From RGUW01 sp040399325 (GTDB taxonomy: Bacteria; Cyanobacteriota; Cyanobacteriia; PCC-6307; Cyanobiaceae), in the NCBI GenBank assembly GCA_040399325.1, contig JBBASJ010000037.1:1-23864 (forward strand): DNA of 23,864 nucleotides. The letters run 5' to 3'. The notes beneath the pieces are model-generated. The model was not told the origin of the DNA and did no database searches. It saw nothing but the letters and a program-made list of their open reading frames with translations. Positions within the stretch are counted from its first letter, which is position 1. Every line of letters begins with the position of its first letter. Position numbers and translations under genes: made by a program. Positions 14,189-23,555 of the stretch are shown one piece after another.

Positions 14189-15975
14189 TGAACCGACAGG
14201 ACCGTCAACGGCTTCGGCGGCTGCTTCCCTACCTGAAACGGGATCGCAGGCGACTGACGCTGACCCTGCTGTTGCTGATCCCGGTGGCACTGGCCGCTGC
14301 AGTGCAGCCCCTGCTGGTGGGCCAGGCGATCTCGGTGCTCAGGCGGGAACCGACCGCACCCTGGCTCAGCGGGCTGCCCGTGCCCCAGGCCCTGCAGCTG
14401 CTGATCGGCCTGCTGTTGGTGGCGGTGCTGCTGCGGCTCGGGCTCCAGGGCATTCAGAGCTACAACGTGCAGGCGGTGGGGCAACGGCTCACGGCCCGCA
14501 TTCGCGATGACCTGTTTGGCCACGCCATGGCCCTGTCGCTGCGGTTTCACGACCGCACCCCGGTGGGCAAACTGCTCACCCGACTGACCAGCGATGTGGA
14601 TGCCCTGGCCGAAGTCTTCGGCAGTGGCGCCGTGGGGGTGCTCGGTGATCTGGTCACCCTGATCGTGATCGCCGCCACCATGATCACGATCGAGTGGCGG
14701 CTGGGATTGCTGCTGCTGGTCAGCCAGGTGCCCGTGACCGCCGGCATTCTCTGGCTGCAGAAGCGCTATCGCAAAGCCAATTACCGGGTGCGCGAGGAGC
14801 TCAGCCAGCTGAACGCCGATCTGCAGGAAAACCTCCAGGGGCTTGAGGTGGTGCAGATGTTCAGGCGCGAACAGCGCAACAGCGAACGCTTCGCCCGCTC
14901 CACGGACGCCTACCGCGGTGCGGTGACCGGCACGATCCTCTACGACAGCGCCATCTCGGCCTTCATCGAGTGGGTGGCGCTGGCGGCCGTGGCGGCCGTG
15001 CTGGCCCTCGGGGGCGCCATGGTGACCGGTGGAGCCATGGGATTGGGCACCCTCACCACCTTCATCCTCTATTCCCAGCGTCTGTTTGATCCGTTGCGCC
15101 AGCTGGCCGAACGGTTCACCCAGATCCAGGGCGGGCTGACGGCGGTCGAACGCATCGGTGAGCTGCTCGAAGAACCGATCGAGATCCAGGACAGCCGGTT
15201 CCTGCCATCTGTACCCACCAGGGCTGCAGCGGCCACGGCGGCCGAGGTGATCTTCGAGAACGTCAGTTTTTCGTACCGGCCCGATGAACCGATCCTGAGG
15301 GAGATCTCGTTTCGCATCGCTCCCGGCGAGCACGTGGCCCTTGTGGGCCCCACCGGCTGCGGCAAGACCACGGTGATCCGGCTGTTGTGCCGCCTCTACG
15401 AGCCGCAGCGGGGCCGCATTTTGCTCGATGGCGACGACATCAGCACCCTGCCCCAGGCCACCCTGCGCCAACGGCTCGGCGTCGTGCTGCAGGACACCTT
15501 CCTGTTCAGCGGCACGGTTGCCGACAACCTGCGCCTTGATGCGCCGATCAGCAGCGACCAGCTGCAGCAGACCTGCCAGGAGCTGGGGCTCACCCCCCTG
15601 CTGCAACGGTTGCCCGACGGGCTGGCCAGCCAGCTGCGCGAACGGGGTGCCAACCTCTCGTCGGGCGAACGCCAGCTGCTGGCGGTGGCCCGGGTGGCGC
15701 TGCGCGATCCGGCCGTACTGGTCATGGATGAAGCCACCGCCTTCATGGACCCCTCGACCGAGGCCACCCTGCAACGGGATCTCGGGGTGCTGCTGCAGGG
15801 GCGTACCGCTGTGGTGATCGCCCACCGCCTGGCCACCGTGGAAGCGGCCGACCGCATCCTGGTGCTGCAGAAAGGGCGGCTGGTGGAGCAGGGCAACCAC
15901 CGCGAGCTGCGCGCCGCCGGGGGGCTTTATGCCCGACTTGCCGAACTGCAGGAGCGCGGACTGGCGAGCCTGTGA
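14188..15975 (+). CDS. ABC exporter with fused membrane and ATPase domains (MsbA/multidrug type)
   Basis: A 595-aa half-transporter that would act as a homodimer. The N-terminal membrane domain has six hydrophobic helices over about residues 25-300. In the C-terminal ATPase, Walker A GPTGCGKTT is at about 387-395, a variant signature LSSGERQ at about 489, Walker B VLVMDEATAFMD, and H-loop IAHRLAT. The substrate is unknown; lipid, lipopolysaccharide or drug is typical for the family. ATG 14188 is chosen because it shares its A with the hisG stop (TGATG), implying translational coupling. GTG 14179 is the longer alternative. Confidence 0.92.
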   Translation: MNRQDRQRLRRLLPYLKRDRRRLTLTLLLLIPVALAAAVQPLLVGQAISVLRREPTAPWLSGLPVPQALQLLIGLLLVAVLLRLGLQGIQSYNVQAVGQRLTARIRDDLFGHAMALSLRFHDRTPVGKLLTRLTSDVDALAEVFGSGAVGVLGDLVTLIVIAATMITIEWRLGLLLLVSQVPVTAGILWLQKRYRKANYRVREELSQLNADLQENLQGLEVVQMFRREQRNSERFARSTDAYRGAVTGTILYDSAISAFIEWVALAAVAAVLALGGAMVTGGAMGLGTLTTFILYSQRLFDPLRQLAERFTQIQGGLTAVERIGELLEEPIEIQDSRFLPSVPTRAAAATAAEVIFENVSFSYRPDEPILREISFRIAPGEHVALVGPTGCGKTTVIRLLCRLYEPQRGRILLDGDDISTLPQATLRQRLGVVLQDTFLFSGTVADNLRLDAPISSDQLQQTCQELGLTPLLQRLPDGLASQLRERGANLSSGERQLLAVARVALRDPAVLVMDEATAFMDPSTEATLQRDLGVLLQGRTAVVIAHRLATVEAADRILVLQKGRLVEQGNHRELRAAGGLYARLAELQERGLASL

Positions 15976-16016
15976 TCGAGGTCCGAATCCAATGGGCGGG
16001 CAGAACCACGCCCAAC

Positions 16017-16082
16017 GTCGATTGACAGAAGCCCGAGCGAGTGAAAGGATTCTTCCACTGATTTCAAAAGGGCTCAATCGAC
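16017..16082. repeat. 9-bp inverted repeat flanking the leader of the EF-hand gene
   Basis: gtcgattga (16017-16025) and its exact complement tcaatcgac (16074-16082) are separated by 48 nt, the second arm ending immediately before the ATG. The first arm overlaps the proposed -35 element. Confidence 0.5.
16022..16050 (+). promoter_or_regulatory. Candidate promoter of the EF-hand gene
   Basis: A perfect -35 TTGACA at 16022-16027 is followed after 17 bp by aaggat (16045-16050), a poor but possible -10. The start codon is 32 bp further downstream. Confidence 0.35.
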
Positions 16083-17039
16083 ATGGTCATAGCTGCAACT
16101 ATTGGCGGCTACAGCATCAACATTGATCCCAACAACGATTCAACGGAACCAACCAATACCAAACGCGTCTACAAAATCACCAACGCCAGCGGGGCAAATA
16201 TTTTTATCGAAGGCAAAGAAACCTCGACAGGCACAAGCTTAGTCCTTGATGCAGAAGATGACGACATCGGCGATCTCGTCAATCTTCTTGACTCCAATAA
16301 GAACGGAATCATCGAGTCAAATGAAGCACAGAATGGGGGAATCCAGCGCATCGATGGCATCAGCCTGATTGACAATCATGCCTACCGCTCCCAGGTCACG
16401 CAAAAATACGAAGCCAGCGGGGTTCGCTTCAAATGGGCATCACCGAAAAAAACTCTTTTCGGCAACACCAAAAGTGGCACGCTTGATTTTGCCGACGATA
16501 TCGTTTCGGTAGGCACCGACAACACCGGCAACATTCTGACGTTGATCTGCCCAAGGGTGACCCAGCCGTTCGTTTCTTTGCTGGGAACGTCAATCAGCTT
16601 TTCTGGTGAAGTCGAGATCGGACAGGTCGCCGGAAAGATCGATCCTGTAACCGGAAATGGAACCATTTACCTTGATGATGTCAATTTTAATTTTTGGGGC
16701 ACAGTTACCACCAAGAAGCTCATTGGGAGAGGTAGGGGAACCACGTCCATCTCTGAAAGTTCGCCTGCAACGGCTCCCGTCCTATCCGGCAACAACAAAG
16801 GTTCGCTGATTGTGCTGGACAACATTGCACCGGGTGCCTACGCCGGGCAGGACCCAAGCAAAATTTTCAGCTCGTACTTGGTCAATGCATCAGTTGGGGC
16901 CTGGCCCAGCCAACCGCTTGGCCAGACGCTCTTGCTCAACGCTGTCAATGGCTTCACCCATCCCGGTCTGCTTGACCAAGGAACATCGCTGCAGTGGAAT
17001 ATCGACTTGAAGTCAGCGATCACCGTCAACGGGCTCTGA
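16083..17039 (+). CDS. Leaderless hypothetical protein with one EF-hand-type loop, 318 aa
   Basis: ATG 16083 is the first possible start. Residues 70-81 (DSNKNGIIESNE) match a complete 12-residue EF-hand calcium loop: D1, N3, N5, G6, I8, E9 and E12. An acidic helix precedes it (DAEDDDIGDLVNLL). The rest is Gly/Asn/Ser/Thr-rich and beta-like, e.g. SFSGEVEIGQVAGKIDPVTG. There is only one Cys, in LTLICPRV, and no Sec signal peptide. These traits resemble type-I-secreted or surface proteins (inference). Codon use is AT-richer than the flanking genes. I do not recognise the full-length family. The last 27 bp overlap the convergent hydrolase gene. Confidence 0.72.
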   Translation: MVIAATIGGYSINIDPNNDSTEPTNTKRVYKITNASGANIFIEGKETSTGTSLVLDAEDDDIGDLVNLLDSNKNGIIESNEAQNGGIQRIDGISLIDNHAYRSQVTQKYEASGVRFKWASPKKTLFGNTKSGTLDFADDIVSVGTDNTGNILTLICPRVTQPFVSLLGTSISFSGEVEIGQVAGKIDPVTGNGTIYLDDVNFNFWGTVTTKKLIGRGRGTTSISESSPATAPVLSGNNKGSLIVLDNIAPGAYAGQDPSKIFSSYLVNASVGAWPSQPLGQTLLLNAVNGFTHPGLLDQGTSLQWNIDLKSAITVNGL

Positions 17040-17816
17040 TCTGGGGGATCCATTCAGCCACAGATCGGTGGGCGAAACGCCAGAGCCAGTCTGCTGGTGG
17101 CCCTGCAGCCATTGATCGATGGCGGCAGCAAGCCGTGCCGGCGCCTGGCGCATCGGCAGATGGCCGATGCCAGCAAGCTCGATCACGGTGTGCTCGGGGG
17201 CAAAACCGGCCAGATGGCGCACATAGCGGGGCTCCATGACGCCGTCGCGACTGCCGCAGATCCACAGGCTGGGCACCGTGAGCCGGCTCACCATGGCGGG
17301 CAGCTGCTGCACAGACTGACGCCGCATGCTGCAGGCCAGCAGCCCGCGCGCCGCATGCAGATCGGCCCGCAGCGGGCTGGCGATGGCCTCGGCCAGGGGC
17401 AGCGCGGCCAGCCAACCGGGCCGCCAGCGCAGAAAGGCCGCACCCCCGCGCCGCACCATGGCAAACGGGCGCGGCTGGTAGATGCCGCCGCCAAACCCCA
17501 CGCACACCAGGCCACGCAGCTGCGGCCCCAGACGGGCTGCGGCATGCAGGGCAATGCTGCCCCCGAGCGAATGGCCGATCAACACCAGAGGCCGTCCGCC
17601 GGCCTGCTGCCGGATCGCCTCGGCCAGCCAACGGCCGTAGCTGGCCAGGCTGGGCTGCAACCCCCTGGGCCGGGGCTCATGGCCGAAGCCCGGCAGGTCA
17701 GGGCACCAGGCCTCCTGGCGATCACCCCAGTGCTGCAGCAGCGGCTGCCAGAGCCGCCCAGCCAGCAGCCACCCATGCACGCACACCAGCATGGGAGAGG
17801 ATCGGGTGGTCTCCAT
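17013..17816 (-). CDS. Alpha/beta-fold hydrolase
   Basis: A 267-aa alpha/beta hydrolase from ATG 17816. Oxyanion-side motif VCVHGW (11-16), nucleophile elbow G81-H-S83-L-G85, acid D191 in CGSRDGVMEP and catalytic H219 in GIGHLPM give a complete Ser-Asp-His triad. PDLPGFGHEPRP is typical of the MhpC/BioH-like group; the substrate cannot be told. ATG 17792 would leave too short an N-terminus. The start region overlaps or abuts the divergent GNAT gene. The C-terminal extension (HQQTGSGVSPTDLWLNG...) lies in the overlap with the EF-hand gene. Confidence 0.87.
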   Translation of the reverse strand: METTRSSPMLVCVHGWLLAGRLWQPLLQHWGDRQEAWCPDLPGFGHEPRPRGLQPSLASYGRWLAEAIRQQAGGRPLVLIGHSLGGSIALHAAARLGPQLRGLVCVGFGGGIYQPRPFAMVRRGGAAFLRWRPGWLAALPLAEAIASPLRADLHAARGLLACSMRRQSVQQLPAMVSRLTVPSLWICGSRDGVMEPRYVRHLAGFAPEHTVIELAGIGHLPMRQAPARLAAAIDQWLQGHQQTGSGVSPTDLWLNGSPRSEPVDGDR

Positions 17817-18321
17817 CGACGCGACTGCTCGTAGATCTGTGTCAGAGCTGCTCAATCATCTCTATGGGCAGCAGCATCGCCTCTGCACCACCCCCTCAGG
17901 CCAGGTCACTCTGGTGCTCAGCCGTGACCGTGAGATCGACCTGATCGAACTGGAGCAGCTCTGCGACGCGGTGGGCTGGAGCCGCAGGCCCCTGCGGCGG
18001 GTGCGCCGCGCCCTGCAGAACAGTCTGTTGCTGGTGGGTCTCTGGCGTCATGATCCGCGCCTGCCCAAGCTCGTGGGCTTTGCCCGTTGCACCGGTGATG
18101 GCGTCATCGATGCCACGATCTGGGATGTGGCCGTGCACCCCCTGTATCAGGGCGCGGGTCTGGGCAAACAACTCATGCACTACGTGCTGGACCTCTTGCG
18201 GCAACAACAGGTCCAGCGGGTGAGTCTGTTTGCCGATCCCGAGGTGATCGGCTTCTATGCGGCTCAGGGCTGGGAACTCGAACCGCTCGAACGTCGTTGT
18301 GCGTTCTGGTATGCCTCATAG
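17791..18321 (+). CDS. GNAT family N-acetyltransferase
   Basis: Up to 176 aa. The acetyl-CoA-binding motif A is clear: IWDVAVHPLYQGAGLGKQLM (110-129), with the Q-G-x-G-L-G pyrophosphate loop. It is followed by a helix and FADPEVIGFYAAQGWELEP, the conserved motif B. The substrate is unknown. The start is unsure: ATG 17791 overlaps the 5' end of the divergent hydrolase gene, whereas GTG 17839 (VSELLNHLYG) avoids it. The 3' end overlaps the convergent glycosyltransferase gene by 58 bp. Confidence 0.87.
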   Translation: MGEDRVVSIDATARRSVSELLNHLYGQQHRLCTTPSGQVTLVLSRDREIDLIELEQLCDAVGWSRRPLRRVRRALQNSLLLVGLWRHDPRLPKLVGFARCTGDGVIDATIWDVAVHPLYQGAGLGKQLMHYVLDLLRQQQVQRVSLFADPEVIGFYAAQGWELEPLERRCAFWYAS

Positions 18322-19001
18322 AGGCGATCGGCAGCGCAGCCGCGGCGCCAGGCCCGTCGCAGGAACGCGTTGCTCAGGCTGGTGCCGACCAGGCCGAGCC
18401 GCTCCCAGCGGCGGGCATCGACCGTGATCGCCAGACCCAGGGCGCACAGCCGTCCCTGACGGCCCAGGCGCTCCACAAACTCCAGGTCTTCCATGAGTGG
18501 CAGCGGGCGCAGACCGCCCACCCGCTGGTAACAGGCGCGCCGCAACAGCAGACCCTGGTCGCCATAGGGGCGTTGCAGCAACGCGCTGCGCAGGGCCACC
18601 AGTTGCTCCAGCAGGCGGTAGCCCAGCCCCCCATGGTCGATGCGCAGATCGCCATACCAGGCCCGGGGCTGGGCCGCTGCAGGGGTGGCCACTGCGGCCT
18701 GCAGCGGCAGCGCCCAGTCGGGCGGTAAGCGCACATCGGCATGCAGCAACCACAGCCATGGGGCTGTGGTGTTGGCGATGCCGGCGAGCAGCTGGCCACC
18801 GCGCCCTGGCTGAGCCCGGATGACGCGGGCACCGGCCAGAGCAGCGATGGCAGGGGTGTGGTCGGTGCTGCCGCCATCCACCACCACCCGTTCGGCGATC
18901 AGTGCGGGGGCGCGCGCAAGGTCGGCCAGCAAAGCCGGCAGGCGGCCCGCCTCCTGCCGCGCCGGGATCACCACGGCGATGGACGGCAAGGCAGCCTTCA
19001 T
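18264..19001 (-). CDS. Family 2 glycosyltransferase, TIGR04283 type
   Basis: A 245-aa GT-A fold transferase. SIAVVIPARQEAGRLPALL starts the fold; VVVDGGSTDHTP (40-50) and LLHADVRLP (D88, DxD-like) form the nucleotide-sugar and metal site. GDQGLLLRRACYQRVGG and MEDLEFVERLGRQG are typical of the rSAM/selenodomain-associated transferase 2 group. ATG 19001 shares ATGA with the stop of the upstream DUF2064 gene, which decides the start over GTG 19007. It is last in a three-gene operon. Acceptor unknown. Confidence 0.88.
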   Translation of the reverse strand: MKAALPSIAVVIPARQEAGRLPALLADLARAPALIAERVVVDGGSTDHTPAIAALAGARVIRAQPGRGGQLLAGIANTTAPWLWLLHADVRLPPDWALPLQAAVATPAAAQPRAWYGDLRIDHGGLGYRLLEQLVALRSALLQRPYGDQGLLLRRACYQRVGGLRPLPLMEDLEFVERLGRQGRLCALGLAITVDARRWERLGLVGTSLSNAFLRRAWRRGCAADRLYEAYQNAQRRSSGSSSQP

Positions 19002-19612
19002 CGCCACACCAGCAGATCGCCGATCGCGTCGAGATCGCTCTGCTGCGGCAACAGCACCGGGGCCAGCCCCAGCTGATCGGCCCTGGCCAGGGTCTGCTGG
19101 AACACGCGGTCACCGCCCCAGTCGATCCCGGCAAACAGAGCGCTGGCTCCACGGTTCAGTCCCACCAGCCAGTACCCCCCATCAGCCGCTGGACCCAGCA
19201 CGCAGGGAGCCTGCCCCAGGGCCGCAAAGGCCAGCTGCAGGTCGGCCGCCGTCAAGCAGGGGAGATCGCTGCCCACCAGCACAACCTGGCGGTAGCCCTG
19301 CCGCAGGCCGGCCATGAACTGGCGGGCCATGCGCTCGCCCAGGCCGCCCCGGCCCTGGGTCACAGCCTCGAGCGACTGACCGCAGGGCAGCAACCGGGCC
19401 GCGGCAGCCGGACCGGCACCGGCCAGAGCCAGCCGGCCCCGGGCTCCCACGGCAGCGGTGCCCTGCGCCAGCACCGCCAGGGCATGGCCGAGCAGGCGCT
19501 GCTGCACCCGCGCCGCACGCGCGGGGCCCAGGCCGCCTGCCGCCAGCCGCGACTTGCAGCGCCGCGGGGCCGGCCAACGGGCCATGACCACCACCAGCCG
19601 GGTCGGTTTCAA
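18998..19612 (-). CDS. DUF2064 / TIGR04282 nucleotidyltransferase-like protein
   Basis: A 204-aa protein of the rSAM/selenodomain-associated transferase 1 group, with a GT-A-like fold related to sugar-nucleotide transferases. VVVMARWPAPRRCKSRLA (7-24) is the conserved N-terminal loop. VLVGSDLPCLTAADL and VLGPAADGGYWLVGL are the central motifs. The biochemical role is not established; it commonly neighbours TIGR04283, as here. The start is TTG 19612, which overlaps the HtrA stop as TTGA. The stop overlaps the next gene as ATGA, so all three are likely translationally coupled. Confidence 0.87.
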   Translation of the reverse strand: MKPTRLVVVMARWPAPRRCKSRLAAGGLGPARAARVQQRLLGHALAVLAQGTAAVGARGRLALAGAGPAAAARLLPCGQSLEAVTQGRGGLGERMARQFMAGLRQGYRQVVLVGSDLPCLTAADLQLAFAALGQAPCVLGPAADGGYWLVGLNRGASALFAGIDWGGDRVFQQTLARADQLGLAPVLLPQQSDLDAIGDLLVWR

Positions 19613-20766
19613 CGCTGGCGAGGCAGTTCGGCCGGTCGCAGGGTGAGCGTGAGCTGCCGCTCACCCCGGCGCACCCGCAGGGTCAGGGGTGCACCGACCC
19701 GGGCCCCATCGACGGCGAGCTGCACTTCAGAGGGATTGCGCACGTCGCGACCGCCGACGGTCTCGATCAGATCGCAACTGCGCAGGCCGCCGGCGGCGGC
19801 AGGGCTGCCGGCCATCACGTCTACAACAACGACGCCGTTGACCTCAGGCAGCCGACACTCGCTGGTGGAGGCATTGATCTCCCGGGCCAGCTGGGGCGTG
19901 AGGCTCTGCAGCCGCACGCCGATGTAGGGATGGCTGGCATAGCCGCGCGCCAGGATCTGGGCGGCGATCTGCCGGGCGACGTTGATCGGCACCGCAAAAC
20001 TGAGACCCGCGCCGGGGGCCTGACGGATCGCGGTGTTGATGCCGATCACCTGACCCCGGTCGTTGATCAGCGGGCCGCCGCTGTTGCCAGGGTTCACGGC
20101 CGCATCGGTCTGGATGTAGGGCACCCGCTGGCCCTCACCCAGGGCATTGGTGCGCTGAATGGCGCTGATGATCCCGGCGGTGACCGTGTTGTCGAGGCCC
20201 AGGGGGTTGCCGATCGCGATCGCCCACTCGCCCGGGCGCAGCTTGCTCGAATCGCCCAGGGGGGCCACCGGCAGCCGGCTGGCCACCAGCTTGACCACGG
20301 CCACGTCGGTGAGCGGGTCGCTGCCCAGCACCTTGCCGCTGAAGCTGCGTCCGTCGGGCAGGGTCACGGTTACCTCACCGGCCCCCTCGACCACATGGGC
20401 GTTGGTGAGGATCACCCCATCGGAGCGGGTGATGAAGCCCGAACCCTGGCCCTGCTGCTGCTGGATCGAAGGGCCCTGGCCAAACAGGCCACCCAACGGA
20501 TTGACCATGCGCTTGACCGTGTCGATGCGCACGACCGCAGGTCCCACCCGCGACACGGCATCGACGATCACGTTGCTGCCGGGTTGCAGGGGTGCAGCAG
20601 GGGGTGCATCACTGATGCGCACCGGTTCCTGCCGCCAGCCGACACCCGGCAACCGGCCGTCACAACCGGTGGCCACAGCACCGATCAGGGCACAGCCCAC
20701 CAGGGGCAGAACACGTTTCAGCAGAGGCAATGACAGCGAGGATGCCACGGGCAACGGGAGTGTCAT
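19609..20766 (-). CDS. HtrA/Deg-type serine protease with one PDZ domain
   Basis: A 385-aa trypsin-like protease for envelope protein quality control. Triad: H124 in LTNAHVVEG, D154 in PLTDVAVVKL, and S229 in NPGNSGGPL. A single PDZ domain follows (about 275-375; GVRLQSLTPQ, AGSPAAAGGLRSCDLIETVGG). The N-terminus has a hydrophobic segment (15-33) ending ATGCDG; Cys35 might be lipidated but the lipobox is imperfect, so it could equally be a signal anchor. It is first gene of a coupled operon, divergent from dnaA with 53 bp between starts. Confidence 0.92.
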   Translation of the reverse strand: MTLPLPVASSLSLPLLKRVLPLVGCALIGAVATGCDGRLPGVGWRQEPVRISDAPPAAPLQPGSNVIVDAVSRVGPAVVRIDTVKRMVNPLGGLFGQGPSIQQQQGQGSGFITRSDGVILTNAHVVEGAGEVTVTLPDGRSFSGKVLGSDPLTDVAVVKLVASRLPVAPLGDSSKLRPGEWAIAIGNPLGLDNTVTAGIISAIQRTNALGEGQRVPYIQTDAAVNPGNSGGPLINDRGQVIGINTAIRQAPGAGLSFAVPINVARQIAAQILARGYASHPYIGVRLQSLTPQLAREINASTSECRLPEVNGVVVVDVMAGSPAAAGGLRSCDLIETVGGRDVRNPSEVQLAVDGARVGAPLTLRVRRGERQLTLTLRPAELPRQR

Positions 20767-20819
20767 GGACGACGGTTCAGCATGGCGGATCTGCGTATAG
20801 TCGCGAGTCGTGATCGTGG
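20767..20819. promoter_or_regulatory. Very short divergent promoter region, htrA-like / dnaA
   Basis: 53 bp separate the two start codons. tatagt at 20796-20801 is a possible -10 toward dnaA, with no matching -35 at normal spacing. No TTATCCACA-type DnaA box is visible here. Confidence 0.3.
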
Positions 20820-22211
<1,392 letters not shown>

Positions 22212-22279
22212 TTCAGCGATGCACCTGAGGCCTTTCATCGTTTCCATGGGACATGCCTGGCGGCACCACCCGACTCGAT

Positions 22280-23533
22280 TCAGCGCTGAAGGTTGAAGTC
22301 CGACAAAAACAGATTGGTATTGATCCAGACCCCGCCATCCAAGACTTGCAGCCGATGTTCAATCTGGCTGCCAACAAAGCCTGGGGTCTGCGAGAGTTTT
22401 CGCTGTGCACGAACTGACGCCATTGAAGTCCAGCGAAACTGACCTGCATTGATCTGCGCAGCATAGGGAACGATGGCATCAGGCAATGCATGCGTTTCGG
22501 GAACTGGAACAACGTCTGGATCCCAATCCGCAAAAAACGAATCAATCACCTGATCATTTCCTTCGTTATCCGTCAAGGTATTCAAACTTTGCGCCAGAGT
22601 CAGAGTATCCTTTGAAAAGGCACCCTTTTGCGCCAAAAGTGCGAACTCAGCCTGTTGGTCGGAGCGGATGAACAGATCAGAGAACTGTTTCAATCCCTGC
22701 TCGCCATATTTGTCATTGATCAAGCAAACCATTCGCACGAATTCATGCTGGACCTGATCACGCGCGAGCTCTAGAACGTTTTGGTGATAACGATCAGTAC
22801 TCGCATCTTTAGCGAGTGGTCCAAGGTACTTGCCCGAAATCGTTCCCGCCAGACCGCCATGATCAAAACCCGGATACGTGATTTTGGTCACAGGATCAGT
22901 GATCGGAATGCTTTTGCCGGCTCCGTAGAGGAAGCCGTTCACTTCACCAGTCATAAGGCCACCGATACGCTGCCCTTGGGATGTCGCCGCAGAGACCACA
23001 TAGGAGAGGGAATCAACCTCCCAACCATCGACACGACCCCACTGCGTAATGGGATCCTTAAATCCGCTTTCAAGGGAAACTATTTTGGTTTTTCCAATTG
23101 CCTGAAGGGGGGCCAATTCAGGGAAGTAACCATAGCCTTCGTCCAGCAAGCGCTGGCCATTCGAATAACCAGCAAGCTTTAGTTCATACCAGTTGCTATG
23201 GGAGTAAAAGTCCTGCAATGCATGAGTAATGCGACCAAAATAATCCAAAATCTTGGCGGGATTGCTAGCAAAGATAGATACCAGCGCTTGATAGTTTTCG
23301 TTAATTTTTTTCGTTGCTTCTTGTATTTTATTGTTATCGAAATGATAAGAATTCTCAAACTGGCGCCCATAAAAAGGAATGATGCTGTCAGTCTTCTCTT
23401 GAGCGTCATTGATAGACTTCAAAGCCGTGTCGTTCAACATCGGCAAATACGCAGAAATCTGGTCCGTATGAATACTGGTAGCGAAAGAAGACGAACGCGT
23501 CTTTTCTGTCGAAACATTGAAAGGATTCAGCAT
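22280..23533 (-). CDS. QDFYSHSNW-motif protein (Het-C / VWA7-like helical domain), leaderless, 417 aa
   Basis: The core RITHALQDFYSHSNWYEL (101-118) is the hallmark of a metal-dependent helical domain known from fungal Het-C and VWA7-type proteins, related to zinc phospholipase C / S1-P1 nuclease folds. H104, D108 and H112, plus HFDN (H64) and FDHGG (H225), are candidate metal ligands. A later helix holds H250 and H263. Catalytic activity is not proven for this group. ATG 23533 is chosen because a promoter lies just upstream; the frame extends to 23605. No Sec signal peptide is visible from this start. The gene is clearly AT-richer than dnaA next to it, suggesting transfer or different selection. 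Confidence 0.72.
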   Translation of the reverse strand: MLNPFNVSTEKTRSSSFATSIHTDQISAYLPMLNDTALKSINDAQEKTDSIIPFYGRQFENSYHFDNNKIQEATKKINENYQALVSIFASNPAKILDYFGRITHALQDFYSHSNWYELKLAGYSNGQRLLDEGYGYFPELAPLQAIGKTKIVSLESGFKDPITQWGRVDGWEVDSLSYVVSAATSQGQRIGGLMTGEVNGFLYGAGKSIPITDPVTKITYPGFDHGGLAGTISGKYLGPLAKDASTDRYHQNVLELARDQVQHEFVRMVCLINDKYGEQGLKQFSDLFIRSDQQAEFALLAQKGAFSKDTLTLAQSLNTLTDNEGNDQVIDSFFADWDPDVVPVPETHALPDAIVPYAAQINAGQFRWTSMASVRAQRKLSQTPGFVGSQIEHRLQVLDGGVWINTNLFLSDFNLQR

Positions 23534-23555
23534 TGTTAAAACGGCTAATGCATCT

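Noticed and set aside
13954..16077. 707-codon minus-strand open frame opposite hisG and the ABC exporter
   Set aside because: The product is Gln/His/Gly-rich with no motifs and lies antisense to two clear genes. High GC removes stop codons from the opposite strand.
20767..20819. Replication origin next to dnaA
   Set aside because: The gap is only 53 bp with no cluster of DnaA boxes or AT-rich unwinding segment. In cyanobacteria dnaA is often away from the origin.
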